From positions 1 through 64,000 of the forward strand of contig NZ_JAIMID010000012.1 in assembly GCF_019966535.1 (NCBI RefSeq): a stretch of 64,000 bases of DNA. The letters are read 5' to 3'. Each line of letters starts with the position of its first letter. Position 1 is the stretch's first letter. The position numbers were made by a program, and so were the translations under genes. This document shows, piece by piece, positions 8,333 to 17,005 of the stretch. This stretch comes from Mesobacterium pallidum (GTDB taxonomy: Bacteria > Pseudomonadota > Alphaproteobacteria > Rhodobacterales > Rhodobacteraceae). A model generated the notes under the pieces. That model made no database searches. It had not been told where the DNA came from and saw only the letters and a program-made list of their open reading frames with translations.

Positions 8333-9499
8333 TCACATGCGCTTGGCGACTTCTTCCAACATGACTTCGCTCGCCCCGCCGCCGATGGCCTGCACACGGG
8401 CATCGCGTGACATGCGTTCCACCGGTGTTTCGCGCATATAACCCATGCCGCCGTGAAACTGGACGCAGTCATAAAGCACGCTGTTCACCAGTTCGCCGCA
8501 ATAGGCTTTGACCATCGAGACCTCTTTAACGCAGTCACCGCCCGCGGCATCCAGACCGGCGGCGTGATAGACCAGCTGACGTCCTGCAGCGATCCGCGTC
8601 TGACAGTCGGCCAGCCGTTGGCGCACGGCCTGCTTGTCCCACAGAACGCCGCCAAAGGCCCTGCGCTGCTTGACATAATCCACGGTCATGTCCAGCGCGG
8701 TTTGCGCTTCGGCACAGGCCATCGCACCCAGCACAATGCGTTCGTTCTGGAAGTTCTTCATTACCGAATAGAAACCGCGGTTGACCTCGCCCAAGACGTT
8801 TTCGGCCGGGATGCGGACATCTTCGAAGATCAGTTCGGCAGTGTCCGAGCACAGCCAGCCGGTCTTGTTCAACGCCCGTCCGACCGAAAAGCCCGGCGTG
8901 CCTTTTTCGACCGCAAATATGGTGATCCCGCGCGACCCCTTGGCATCGGGATCGGTCTTGGCACCGACAATGTAGAGATCGCCATGCACGCCGTTGGTGA
9001 TGAACATCTTGGTGCCGTTCAGCACCCAATCCGACCCGTCCCGCACCGCGCGGGAGCGCATGCCCGCCACGTCCGAGCCCGCGCCCGGTTCGGTCACAGC
9101 AACGGCGGTGATCATTTCGCCCGAGACGATCGACGGCATCCAGCGCGCCTTCTGTTCGGGCGTGCCGGCGTTTTCCAGATGCGGCGAGGCCATGTCGGTG
9201 TGGACCAGAACCGTGGCCGAGAACCCGCCGAAAGTGGATCGCCCGACCTCTTCGGCCAAAACCACGCTGGACATCACGTCCAGCCCCGCGCCGCCATACT
9301 GTTCGTCATAGCGCATCCCCAGCACGCCGAGATCACCCATCCGGCGCAGCACGTCGCGGGGTACCTTGCCCTCCTCTTCCCAGGGCTCGGCCTTGGCGGT
9401 CACCTCGGTTTCGATGAACCGGCGCAGCTGGTTGCGGATCATCTGGAGGTCTTCGTTGAACAGGCCGGAGGCCGCGGTGATGTTGTCTTGTTTGGTCAT
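8333..9499 (-). CDS. Acyl-CoA dehydrogenase
   Basis: A 388-aa FAD-dependent dehydrogenase expected to oxidise an acyl-CoA to the 2-enoyl-CoA and pass electrons to ETF. Domains follow the family order: an N-terminal helical part, the middle beta domain (VAVTEPGAGSDVAGMRS, FITNGVHGDLYIVGAKT) and the C-terminal helices ending in QFHGGMGYMRETPVERMSRD. The usual Glu near the C-terminus is absent (AIGGGASEV). A Glu lies instead in the earlier helix segment NFQNERIVL, as in isovaleryl-CoA dehydrogenase. The start at 9499 overlaps the carboxylase alpha stop (ATGA). Context suggests a branched short or medium acyl-CoA as substrate. Confidence 0.88.
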   Translation of the reverse strand: MTKQDNITAASGLFNEDLQMIRNQLRRFIETEVTAKAEPWEEEGKVPRDVLRRMGDLGVLGMRYDEQYGGAGLDVMSSVVLAEEVGRSTFGGFSATVLVHTDMASPHLENAGTPEQKARWMPSIVSGEMITAVAVTEPGAGSDVAGMRSRAVRDGSDWVLNGTKMFITNGVHGDLYIVGAKTDPDAKGSRGITIFAVEKGTPGFSVGRALNKTGWLCSDTAELIFEDVRIPAENVLGEVNRGFYSVMKNFQNERIVLGAMACAEAQTALDMTVDYVKQRRAFGGVLWDKQAVRQRLADCQTRIAAGRQLVYHAAGLDAAGGDCVKEVSMVKAYCGELVNSVLYDCVQFHGGMGYMRETPVERMSRDARVQAIGGGASEVMLEEVAKRM

Positions 9500-11499
9500 G
9501 TGTTTTCCTCTGGATCGAGTTTGATAAGTGGGGCGTGCCCGGCAACCGTGTCGGCCGGTGCACAATAGATTTCCGTCACCACGCCCGCGACCGGCGCGGG
9601 CAGGCTTTGCAACAGCTTCATGGCCTCAAGCACCACCAGCGTGTCACCGGCTTTGACGCGGTCGCCGAGTGCGACGCGCACCTCGGCAACGGCGCCGGGC
9701 ATGGGTGCGGACAACAGGTCAGCGCCGCCAGATCCACCGGTGGCACGTTGCAGATGCTGGTCTTCCAGCGTGCGCAGGTCTGTCGCGGTCATTCCGGCAG
9801 GGGTTTGCAGGTGCACTCGCCAGTGACCCGGCGCGCGCACGACGTAAGTGATGCGCGAAAACGGAACCCCGTCGATGCGTCCGCTCAGACGGCATTCGGT
9901 TAAAGCGGCACTCTCGACCGTGATGGTCTGGCCGTCCGGCTGTACGGCTGTCAACACAGACCCGGAGCCGTTTACGCGGATCGGGTCGTCTTTGGTCGTC
10001 TCCCAATAGGATGCTGCACCGGGCCACCCCGCAGGTGCCGTGAGCCGCCATGACCCCAGGCTTTCCCAGGGCGACGCGCCCGCCGGGGCGAGATGCAGAT
10101 ACAGCGCCATCGCGGCAAGGGCCATGTCCCGGGGATCAGCGGACGGTTCACTCCAGCCGCCTGGGAACATCTCGGGCAGGCCCGAGGTATGGTGCCGGAA
10201 CGCCGCAAAATCCGGGTGTGTCAGCAACGCGCGCTGATAGGCCAGGTTCAGACCGACGCCACCGACTGCAAAGGCATCCATTGCGACAACCGCCTGACGG
10301 ATCGCACCGGCCCGGTCCGGCGCGTGGACGATCAGCTTGGCAATCATCGAATCGTAATGGTGGCTGACGACCGAGCCTGCCTCGACCCCGGTATCGAGCC
10401 GCACGCCGGCGGGCGGAGCCCAAAGGCTGATCTCGCCCGTTTCGGGGCGGAAATTCTCGGCCGGGTTTTCGGCGGCGATGCGGATTTCAATGGCGTGCCC
10501 GTCAAACTGCACATCGCCTTGCGTCAGCGCCAGCGGCTCGCCCCGCGCGATGCGCAACTGCCATTCGACCAGATCGATGCCGGTGATCGCCTCGGTCACG
10601 GGGTGTTCCACCTGCAACCGGGTATTCATTTCCAGAAAGTAGTATTCACCGCGCCCGGGGTCATAGAGGTATTCCACCGTCCCGGCGGAGCGATAGCCGA
10701 TCGCCTGCGCCAACCGCACCGCTGCCGCACGCATGCGGTCGCGCACAGCCTCGGGAAGATCGGCGGCGGGGGCTTCTTCGATCAGCTTTTGGTGGTTGCG
10801 TTGCAGCGAACAATCGCGGTCGCCCAGATGCAGCACGGTGCCGTGAGTGTCGCCCAGAACCTGCACTTCGACGTGGCGGGCACGGGGTGCATAGCGTTCG
10901 AGGAACACCGCCGGATCGTCGAAGGCGCTCTGCGCTTCGGCCCGGGCAGATGCAATCGCGTCGGGTGCGTCGCCCAGATCGGAGACCAGCCGCATCCCGC
11001 GTCCGCCGCCGCCGGCGCTGGCCTTGACCAGAAAGGGGGTGCCAAGCGCCTCGGCCTCTTGCAGCAGGCGCGCGTCGGACTGATCCTCGCCGCGATAGCC
11101 GGGCAGGACGGGCACGCCTGCGGCTTCGGCGGCAGCCTTGGCCTCGATCTTGGAGCCCATCCGCGCGATAGCGTCGGGTTCCGGCCCGATGAACACAAGG
11201 CCCGCCGCCTCGACCGCCGCCGCGAAACCGGCATTCTCAGACAGAAAACCATAGCCCGGGTGTACCGCATCCGCGCCCGTCGCCCGCGCGGCCTCAAGGA
11301 TGGCCGCGACGTTCAAATAGCTGTCCGACGGGGCGGCCCCGCCGATGCAGACGGCATGATCGGCCTCGGCCACGAAGGGCGCGTCGCGGTCCGCGTCCGA
11401 AAACACCGCTACGCTTTCCAGCCCCAGTTTGCGGCACCCGCGCTGGATGCGCCGGGCAATCTCGCCCCGGTTGGCGATCAGAACGCGGGTGAAGCTCAT
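9496..11499 (-). CDS. Acyl-CoA carboxylase alpha subunit (biotin carboxylase + biotin carrier, MCC/GCC type)
   Basis: A 667-aa fused subunit. Residues ~1-450 are the biotin carboxylase (VLIANRGEIARRIQRGC, the ATP-grasp loop KASAGGGGRGMRLV, EMNTRLQVEHPVTE). A linking BT region follows, and then the biotinyl domain with the acceptor lysine in EAMKL (Lys ~628). It carboxylates biotin with ATP and bicarbonate for transfer by the beta subunit encoded two genes upstream. The ATG at 11499 is chosen because it overlaps the hydratase stop as ATGA. The organisation matches methylcrotonyl-CoA or geranyl-CoA carboxylases, but the chain-length preference cannot be read. Confidence 0.9.
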   Translation of the reverse strand: MSFTRVLIANRGEIARRIQRGCRKLGLESVAVFSDADRDAPFVAEADHAVCIGGAAPSDSYLNVAAILEAARATGADAVHPGYGFLSENAGFAAAVEAAGLVFIGPEPDAIARMGSKIEAKAAAEAAGVPVLPGYRGEDQSDARLLQEAEALGTPFLVKASAGGGGRGMRLVSDLGDAPDAIASARAEAQSAFDDPAVFLERYAPRARHVEVQVLGDTHGTVLHLGDRDCSLQRNHQKLIEEAPAADLPEAVRDRMRAAAVRLAQAIGYRSAGTVEYLYDPGRGEYYFLEMNTRLQVEHPVTEAITGIDLVEWQLRIARGEPLALTQGDVQFDGHAIEIRIAAENPAENFRPETGEISLWAPPAGVRLDTGVEAGSVVSHHYDSMIAKLIVHAPDRAGAIRQAVVAMDAFAVGGVGLNLAYQRALLTHPDFAAFRHHTSGLPEMFPGGWSEPSADPRDMALAAMALYLHLAPAGASPWESLGSWRLTAPAGWPGAASYWETTKDDPIRVNGSGSVLTAVQPDGQTITVESAALTECRLSGRIDGVPFSRITYVVRAPGHWRVHLQTPAGMTATDLRTLEDQHLQRATGGSGGADLLSAPMPGAVAEVRVALGDRVKAGDTLVVLEAMKLLQSLPAPVAGVVTEIYCAPADTVAGHAPLIKLDPEENT

Positions 11500-12290
11500 T
11501 TCACCCGCCATGACGGAACGCCCTTGTTGATGAAACTGTTGATGCCTTCGATACCTTCCTCCGTCTCCCACGCATCGGCCAGCCGGTCGGCGGTGTAGAT
11601 CATGTTGGTCTCCAGATCGTGGGACGCGACATAGGCGATCAGCGCCTTGGTATCGGCCACCGCACCCGGCGCGGCCTGAAGGTGATCATGCACCACCCGG
11701 TTCACCGTGGCGTCCAGGTCGCCCGGCGCGACAACCTCGGTCAACAGACCGATCCGCTCGGCGCGGGCGGTGTCGAACAACGCCCCCGACAGCATGGTCT
11801 CACGCGAATGCACCTTGCCGATGCGGGCCACCACGTAAGGCGATATATTCGCGGGCAGAAGGCCCAGTTTGACCTCGGTCAGACCGAAGCGCGCGCCTTC
11901 GGCGCCGATGGTGTAGTCGCAGACGGAGATCATGCCGACACCGCCACCGTAAGCCGGGCCGTTGATCCTCCCGATCAAGGGTTTGGGCAGCGTGTCAAGA
12001 CGGCGCAACAGCCGCGCCAGCGTGGCGCTTTGTGCGACCCTTTCACTACGGGTTTTCTCGACATTAGAGGCGAACCAGTTGAAATCGCCGCCCGCGCAGA
12101 AGCTCTTGCCCGCGCCGGTCAGGACCACAATACGCACATCGTCATCTGCAGCCAGCTTTTCGGCGGCATCGTATAGCTCTGCGATCAATTCGCCATTCAG
12201 CGCATTGTGTTTGTCGGGGCGGTTGAGCGTCAGCGTGGCGACGCCGCGCGCATCGGTTTCGACAAGGATCGTGTTGTAGGTATTGGTCAA
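11496..12290 (-). CDS. Enoyl-CoA hydratase, methylglutaconyl-CoA hydratase (LiuC/AUH)-like
   Basis: A 264-aa crotonase-fold protein with the oxyanion-hole motifs FCAGGDFNWF and INGPAYGGGVGMISVCD. Both catalytic Glu positions of true hydratases are kept (one in FGLTEVKLG, one in SRETMLSG). The segment GLLPANISPYVVARIG is typical of the AUH/LiuC group, which hydrates 3-methylglutaconyl-CoA made by methylcrotonyl-CoA carboxylase. It sits between the alpha and beta subunit genes of a carboxylase (9-bp gap on one side, ATGA on the other), so it likely acts on that enzyme's product. Confidence 0.85.
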   Translation of the reverse strand: MTNTYNTILVETDARGVATLTLNRPDKHNALNGELIAELYDAAEKLAADDDVRIVVLTGAGKSFCAGGDFNWFASNVEKTRSERVAQSATLARLLRRLDTLPKPLIGRINGPAYGGGVGMISVCDYTIGAEGARFGLTEVKLGLLPANISPYVVARIGKVHSRETMLSGALFDTARAERIGLLTEVVAPGDLDATVNRVVHDHLQAAPGAVADTKALIAYVASHDLETNMIYTADRLADAWETEEGIEGINSFINKGVPSWRVK

Positions 12291-12299
12291 CTTGAAGCC

Positions 12300-13898
12300 T
12301 CACATTCTGAATACAGGCGTATGGCGACCGGCTTCGGGCACCGATGTCACGATGGCCAGGCACAGGCCAAGGATATCGCGGGTTTGCGCGGGTTCGATCA
12401 GCCCGTCATCCCAAAGCCGCGAGGTGGCATAATAGGGATCGGACTGTTCACCGTACTGGGCCCGAACCTGCTCCTCGATCAGCTTCATGTCGGCCTCCAT
12501 CTTGCCCGGGTCGCCCCCTTTCTGGCGGCGCAGTTCCAGCATCACATTTGTGGCGATGTCGGCAGACATGGTGGCCAGTTCCGCAGTGGGCCAGGCAAAG
12601 AGAAAATTCGGGGCGAAGCCACGTCCGCACATGCCGTAGTTGCCCGCCCCGTAAGAGCCACCCAGCAGCACCGACAGGCGCGGCACCTTGGCCACCGACA
12701 TGGCATAGACCAGCTTGGCGCTGTCCTTGGCTATGCCGCCGCGTTCAGCGTCGGTGCCAACCATGAAGCCCGAGATGTTGTGCAGGAACAAAAGCGGGAT
12801 GTTGCGTTGATCGCACATCGACACGAATTGCGCGCCCTTCAGCGAACTTGCGGACAAAAGCGCACCGTTGTTGGCCAGAATGCCAACCCGGTATCCATGG
12901 ATGCACGCTGTGCCACAGACCAGCGTCTCACCCCATCCGGGCTTGAATTCGCGGAATTCGCCGGCGTCGATCATGCGCAGCAGAACCTCGCGCATGTCAT
13001 AGGGCTGTTTGCGATCGGCGCTGATGACGCCAAGCAGTTCCTGGGGATCATGCGCGGGCGGCTGTGGTACCTTGTCGGGCTGCATCGCGCGCGACTGGCC
13101 CAGCTCGGCCACGATGTCGCGCATGAGTGCCAATGCGTGGTACTCGTCCTCGGCCAGATGGTCGGACACCCCCGAAACACGCGAATGCATCTCGGCCCCG
13201 CCCAGCGTTTCGCCATCGACCTCTTCGTTGATCGCCACCTTGACGATCGACGGCCCGCCCAGATGGATGCGCGCGTTGCCGCGCACCATGATGACCTCGT
13301 CCGACAGGGCCGGGATATAGGCCCCACCGGCCGTGCAGCCTCCAAAGACCGCCGAGATCTGCGGCAGACCGCTCGCCGACATGTTGGTCTGGCGATAAAA
13401 GGAATTGCCGAAATGCCGGGCATCGGGGAAGACCCTGTCCTGCTCTGGCAGATAGGCACCGCCGCAATCCACCAGATAGAGGCAGGGCAGCCGGTTCTCG
13501 GCTGCGATTTCCTGGGCGCGGATGTGTTTCTGCACGGTTTCGTGATAGAAGGAACCACCCTTCACTGTCGCATCGTTGGCGATCACAACGCAGGGCAGCC
13601 CGTGGACGATCCCGATACCGGTCACGATCCCCGCACCGGGCACCTCGCCTCCATATTGACCGTAGGCGGCAAGCGACGACAACTCAAGAAATGCAGTGCC
13701 CGGATCCACCAGCAGGTCGATCCGTTCGCGGACCAGCAGCTTGCCGCGCTTGCGATGCCGCGCGACCATGTCGGGGCGGCCGCCAGCCGTTGCTTCGGCG
13801 ATCCGCGCACGCAGCGTTTCGACGCGCTCGCTTTGTGCGGCGTGGTTGCGGGTGTAGGTCTCTGATGCGGTCAGCACCGCTGTTTCAAGACGTGCCAT
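12300..13898 (-). CDS. Acyl-CoA carboxylase beta subunit (carboxyltransferase, MCC/GCC type)
   Basis: A 532-aa carboxyltransferase with the two crotonase-like halves of the family: IANDATVKGGSFYHETVQKH, VFGGCTAGGAYIPALSDE in the N half; IVANNGAL-type ILANNGALLS, GGSYGAGNYGMCGR and FLFAWPTAELATM in the C half. It transfers carboxylate from biotin to the gamma carbon of a 3-methyl-2-enoyl-CoA. The start at 13898 (MARLETAV) lies 4 bp after the tetR stop, so the regulator and enzyme are one transcript. It differs from the other two carboxyltransferases in this window, which suggests different substrates. Confidence 0.92.
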   Translation of the reverse strand: MARLETAVLTASETYTRNHAAQSERVETLRARIAEATAGGRPDMVARHRKRGKLLVRERIDLLVDPGTAFLELSSLAAYGQYGGEVPGAGIVTGIGIVHGLPCVVIANDATVKGGSFYHETVQKHIRAQEIAAENRLPCLYLVDCGGAYLPEQDRVFPDARHFGNSFYRQTNMSASGLPQISAVFGGCTAGGAYIPALSDEVIMVRGNARIHLGGPSIVKVAINEEVDGETLGGAEMHSRVSGVSDHLAEDEYHALALMRDIVAELGQSRAMQPDKVPQPPAHDPQELLGVISADRKQPYDMREVLLRMIDAGEFREFKPGWGETLVCGTACIHGYRVGILANNGALLSASSLKGAQFVSMCDQRNIPLLFLHNISGFMVGTDAERGGIAKDSAKLVYAMSVAKVPRLSVLLGGSYGAGNYGMCGRGFAPNFLFAWPTAELATMSADIATNVMLELRRQKGGDPGKMEADMKLIEEQVRAQYGEQSDPYYATSRLWDDGLIEPAQTRDILGLCLAIVTSVPEAGRHTPVFRM

Positions 13899-13902
13899 GT
13901 AG

Positions 13903-14532
13903 TCAGGTATCCTGTCTTTGGAGTATCCCGTTGAGGAACACATCGGCATAGGTGCGTGACAACGCATCGGCGCTACCGCGGTCCGGGTCGAACCAATCGA
14001 GCGTGGCGTTCAATGTACCGATCAGCATCAGGCGCAGGCGACGGATATCGACGTCTTGCTTCAGCGTGCCATCTTTCTTAAGCTGGGACAGAAGACTGTC
14101 CCACTCTGCCTCATAGGCCCTTCGCGTGGGCAAGTTGGCATCCCGGACGGATTGCGGCACCTGCCCGAAAATACGCACATTCGCCGATGTATAATCGCTC
14201 ACATCAAGAAGCGCGCGCAGATGCGCCCGGATCGCGGCGCGCAGTACCGTTTCGCCGTCGGTATCGGCCCGCAGGTCGGTGATGGCGTCTCTCATGCTCG
14301 CGTGAACGACTCGAATCCCTGCATCAAGAACGGCCGCGACGATCTCGTCCTTGGAACCGAAATGATAGTATATGCTACCCGCCTTGATCCCGGCGGCCTC
14401 GGCAATTTTTCGGAGCGAAACGGACCCGTAGCCTTGTTCGCGGAAAAGCCGCGCGGCAATGTCCAGCACCCCGTCCCGTCCAACCGCGCTGCGCGATGTC
14501 TCGTTGGCTTTGATTGCCGTGTTCTGTGCCAT
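13903..14532 (-). CDS. TetR family transcriptional regulator
   Basis: A 209-aa protein with an N-terminal TetR HTH (residues ~20-67; LRKIAEAAGIKAGSIYYHF is the recognition region) and a ligand/dimer domain with DYTSANVRIFG and DWFDPDRG. These resemble both halves of the tandem regulator encoded near 30 kb. The domain also recalls KstR2/AtuR-type repressors of CoA-ester catabolism, which respond to acyl-CoA ligands; that is by analogy only. It is the first gene of the carboxylase operon, with the CTAAC...GTTAG operator 28 bp upstream, so autorepression is likely. Confidence 0.9.
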   Translation of the reverse strand: MAQNTAIKANETSRSAVGRDGVLDIAARLFREQGYGSVSLRKIAEAAGIKAGSIYYHFGSKDEIVAAVLDAGIRVVHASMRDAITDLRADTDGETVLRAAIRAHLRALLDVSDYTSANVRIFGQVPQSVRDANLPTRRAYEAEWDSLLSQLKKDGTLKQDVDIRRLRLMLIGTLNATLDWFDPDRGSADALSRTYADVFLNGILQRQDT

Positions 14533-14559
14533 AGACCTTCGTATCGCTCCAACGCCTAA

Positions 14560-14573
14560 CTAACGCCTGTTAG
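14560..14573 (-). promoter_or_regulatory. TetR-type operator and promoter of the tetR-carboxylase-bioY operon
   Basis: The palindrome CTAACGCCTGTTAG lies inside a predicted promoter reading leftward: TTGCGT (complement of 14581-14586), 17-bp spacer, TTAGTT (complement of 14558-14563). It is one of seven copies of the CTAACANNTGTTAG motif in this window. One inner base departs from consensus (G for A). Confidence 0.7.
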
Positions 14574-14676
14574 GTTAACAACGCAAGTGAGTCAATCGTC
14601 GTGATCGTGCCAGACTAGAGTTTGCGGAAAATTCCGCATTGGCGACCGCCAAGAGGCCGTCCAGACATTAATGTGC

Positions 14677-14707
14677 TTGCCCGGACCCCGTCATCGGGTC
14701 CGGGCAA
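14677..14707 (-). terminator. Hairpin terminator of the thiolase-SDR operon
   Basis: TTGCCCGGACCC and GGGTCCGGGCAA form a perfect 12-bp GC-rich stem with a 7-nt loop. It starts 5 bp after the SDR stop on the minus strand. The tract after it is not T-rich, so strength is uncertain, but it separates this operon from the tetR promoter. Confidence 0.65.
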
Positions 14708-14712
14708 ATGCC

Positions 14713-15543
14713 TTAGATCACGAAACCGCCACCGCAGATGACGTGCTGGCCTGAAATGAAGTTCGATTCCGGCGCACAGAACAGATAGACGGCACCGGCA
14801 GCTTCTTCCGGAGTGCCGACCCGGCCCAGCGGGATCATGCGCTCCATCTGGGACAGGAGATCGGGGTTCACGCCGACCTTGATCTCTTTTTCTTCGACCT
14901 TGATCGTGCTGTCGCCATCCGCGCTGCCTTCGGTCAGGCGGGTGCGGATCGGGCCGAAGGCGACGGCGTTGACGTTGACCTTGTAGCGGCCCCATTCCTT
15001 GGCCATCGTCCGGGTGACCCCTAGGATACCGGCCTTGGCGGCGGAATAGTTGATCTGGCCAGCATTGCCGCCGGTCCCTGCGATGGACGAGATGTTGACT
15101 ACCTTGCGGAACACCTCTTGCCCGGCGGCGGCCTCTTCCTTGGCCTTGGCGCTGATCACCGGCTGGGCAGCGCGCAGGATCTTGAAAGGTGCCGTCAGGT
15201 GGACGTCGATGATCGCCTGCCACTGTTCGTCGGACATCTTCTGAACGACGCTATCCCAAGTGTAGCCTGCGTTGTTCACGATGATGTCTAACCCGCCAAA
15301 GCTGTCCACGCCGGTCTTGATGAACCGTTCGGCAAAACCGTCTTCGGTAACGCTGCCGGCACAGACCACGGCCTCAGCACCCATTGCGCGCACCGCCTCG
15401 GCGGTTTCATTGGCCGGATCGGCGTCCAGATCGTTGATCACCAGCCGGGCCCCTTCCGAGGCCAGTTTGAGAGCGATTTCGCGGCCAATGCCCCGGCCCG
15501 AGCCCGAGACCAGCGCCACGCGCCCGTCGAGTTTTCCAGTCAT
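14713..15543 (-). CDS. Short-chain dehydrogenase/reductase
   Basis: A 276-aa Rossmann-fold SDR with the cofactor loop SGSGRGIGREIA, NNAG at about residue 90, and the catalytic Ser in NISSIAG with YSAAK. An acidic residue after beta-2 (VINDLDADP) suggests NAD preference. It likely oxidises a 3-hydroxyacyl-CoA, which fits its place 24 bp downstream of an SCPx-type thiolase in a two-gene operon. GGAGG precedes the ATG at 15543. A terminator-like hairpin follows the stop. Confidence 0.85.
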   Translation of the reverse strand: MTGKLDGRVALVSGSGRGIGREIALKLASEGARLVINDLDADPANETAEAVRAMGAEAVVCAGSVTEDGFAERFIKTGVDSFGGLDIIVNNAGYTWDSVVQKMSDEQWQAIIDVHLTAPFKILRAAQPVISAKAKEEAAAGQEVFRKVVNISSIAGTGGNAGQINYSAAKAGILGVTRTMAKEWGRYKVNVNAVAFGPIRTRLTEGSADGDSTIKVEEKEIKVGVNPDLLSQMERMIPLGRVGTPEEAAGAVYLFCAPESNFISGQHVICGGGFVI

Positions 15544-15567
15544 ATTGATTCCTCCCGAAAGGCGCTA

Positions 15568-16752
15568 TCAGGCTTTTTCATAAAGCGTGGTGACGCAGGC
15601 CCCGCCGAGGCCCAGATTGTGCTGAAGCGCCAGACGTGCGCCATCAACCTGGCGCGCATCTGCCTGGCCGCGAAGCTGCTGAACGAGCTCGGTACATTGC
15701 GCTAGGCCGGTCGCCCCAAGCGGATGGCCTTTGGACAAAAGACCGCCCGACGGGTTGGTCACGTATTTTCCGCCGTAGGTGTTGTCGCCATCATCAACGA
15801 ATTTCGCCGCTTCGCCGCGACTGCAAAGGCCAAGCGCCTCATAGGTGATAAGCTCGTTGTGGGCGAAACAGTCGTGCAGTTCGACCACATCCACGTCCTC
15901 GGGCCCGATGCCCGCGTCCTCGTAAACCTGATCGGCGGCGCGCTTGGCCATCGAAAAGCCGACCACTTCGCGCATGTCATGGGCTTCGAAAGTTTCCGGG
16001 CCGTCCGTCGTCATGGCCTGCGCCGCGATCCGAACCGAACTGTCCAGTCCGTGCTTGTCGGCGAATTCCTTGGAACAAATGATCGCGGCGGCCGCGCCAC
16101 AGGTTGGCGGACAGGCCATGAGCTTGGTCATGACGCCGGGCCAGACGACCTGGGCGGCCATGACGTCTTCCGCCGTCACCTCCTGCCGGAACAGGGCAAC
16201 CGGATTCTTCGCAGCATGTCGGCTGGCCTTGGCGCGGATTTTTGCGAAGGTTTCCAGGGGGGTGCCGAACTCGTCCATATGCGCCTTGCCCGCACCGCCG
16301 AAGTACCGCAGCGCCAGCGGGATCTCGGCACTGCCAACCAGTTCGTCGGTTTCTCTGTCGAATGCCGCAAACGGGCTGACCCGGTCATGGAACATCGCAC
16401 CGATTGCGCCGGGCTGCATCTGTTCGAACCCAAGTGCCAGAGCACATTCGACCGCGCCGCTTTCAACTGCCTGCCTGGCCAGGAACAGGGCGGACGATCC
16501 GGTCGAGCAGTTGTTGTTCACATTCAGAACCGGGATGCCTGTCATTCCGACATGGTACAGGGCGCGCTGACCGCAGGTGCTGTCGCCATAGACATAGCCA
16601 ACATAGGCCTGTTGGACTTTATCATAATCCAACCCTGCGTCTGCCAGAGCGGACCGGGTCGCAGCGGTCGCCATCACATCGTAGCTTTCGGATTTTCCCG
16701 GCTTCTGGAACGGGACCATCCCAACGCCTGCAACATAGGCTTTGTCTGTCAT
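15568..16752 (-). CDS. Thiolase, SCPx/lipid-transfer-protein type
   Basis: A 394-aa thiolase-fold protein lacking the fused SCP2 domain. Active-site regions are NVNNNCSTGSSALFLARQ (nucleophile Cys), ELHDCFAHNELI, SKGHPLGATGLAQ and LQHNLGLGGACVTTLYE. SCPx-type thiolases cleave 3-oxoacyl-CoA with 2-methyl branches, as in bile-acid, pristanic-acid and steroid side-chain breakdown. That supports a methyl-branched substrate for this region. The start at 16752 is favoured by GGGAGAG 4 bp upstream. An operator copy lies about 55 bp upstream. Confidence 0.88.
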   Translation of the reverse strand: MTDKAYVAGVGMVPFQKPGKSESYDVMATAATRSALADAGLDYDKVQQAYVGYVYGDSTCGQRALYHVGMTGIPVLNVNNNCSTGSSALFLARQAVESGAVECALALGFEQMQPGAIGAMFHDRVSPFAAFDRETDELVGSAEIPLALRYFGGAGKAHMDEFGTPLETFAKIRAKASRHAAKNPVALFRQEVTAEDVMAAQVVWPGVMTKLMACPPTCGAAAAIICSKEFADKHGLDSSVRIAAQAMTTDGPETFEAHDMREVVGFSMAKRAADQVYEDAGIGPEDVDVVELHDCFAHNELITYEALGLCSRGEAAKFVDDGDNTYGGKYVTNPSGGLLSKGHPLGATGLAQCTELVQQLRGQADARQVDGARLALQHNLGLGGACVTTLYEKA

Positions 16753-16807
16753 TTCTCTCTCTCCCAAGTTCGGTCAGGCCACCCTAATCGGTCCGCCAGC
16801 CTATTTT

Positions 16808-16821
16808 CTACCATTTGTTAG
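16808..16821 (-). promoter_or_regulatory. Operator copy upstream of the thiolase operon
   Basis: CTACCATTTGTTAG, one mismatch from the palindrome consensus. Read leftward, TAGAAA (complement of 16805-16810) is a plausible -10 box with a TTGGGA-like -35 about 19 bp upstream, so the operator covers the promoter. Confidence 0.6.
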
Positions 16822-16889
16822 ATTTTAAATCCCAACCTTGGGAAGTGTCAATATTGCCAAGCTGTGACGTAGGGAGCTTGCGCTATTTT

Positions 16890-16903
16890 CTAACTTGTGT
16901 TTG
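16890..16903 (+). promoter_or_regulatory. Degenerate operator and promoter upstream of the PaaY-like gene
   Basis: CTAACTTGTGTTTG keeps the left half-site but has GTTTG at the right. It sits in the 17-bp spacer between TTGCGC (16878-16883) and TTGTTT (16901-16906), the same geometry as the copy at 24008. The gene starts about 100 bp downstream. Confidence 0.5.
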
Positions 16904-17005
16904 TTTTCGGGCCACACGCCCTGATCGGCGGCACAATTGAGGGATTCTGGTCCCGGCGCAACCGCTGACAAGCGTTTAGCACTCAGCTTACGAAAGGTGG
17001 TCGGA

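Noticed and set aside
10093..11598. 501-codon plus-strand frame opposite the carboxylase alpha gene
   Set aside because: GC-rich antisense shadow; the minus-strand protein has all biotin carboxylase motifs and coupled neighbours.
12207..13865. 552-codon plus-strand frame opposite the carboxyltransferase
   Set aside because: Antisense shadow with atypical composition (many His and Gln), no ribosome site, no domain.
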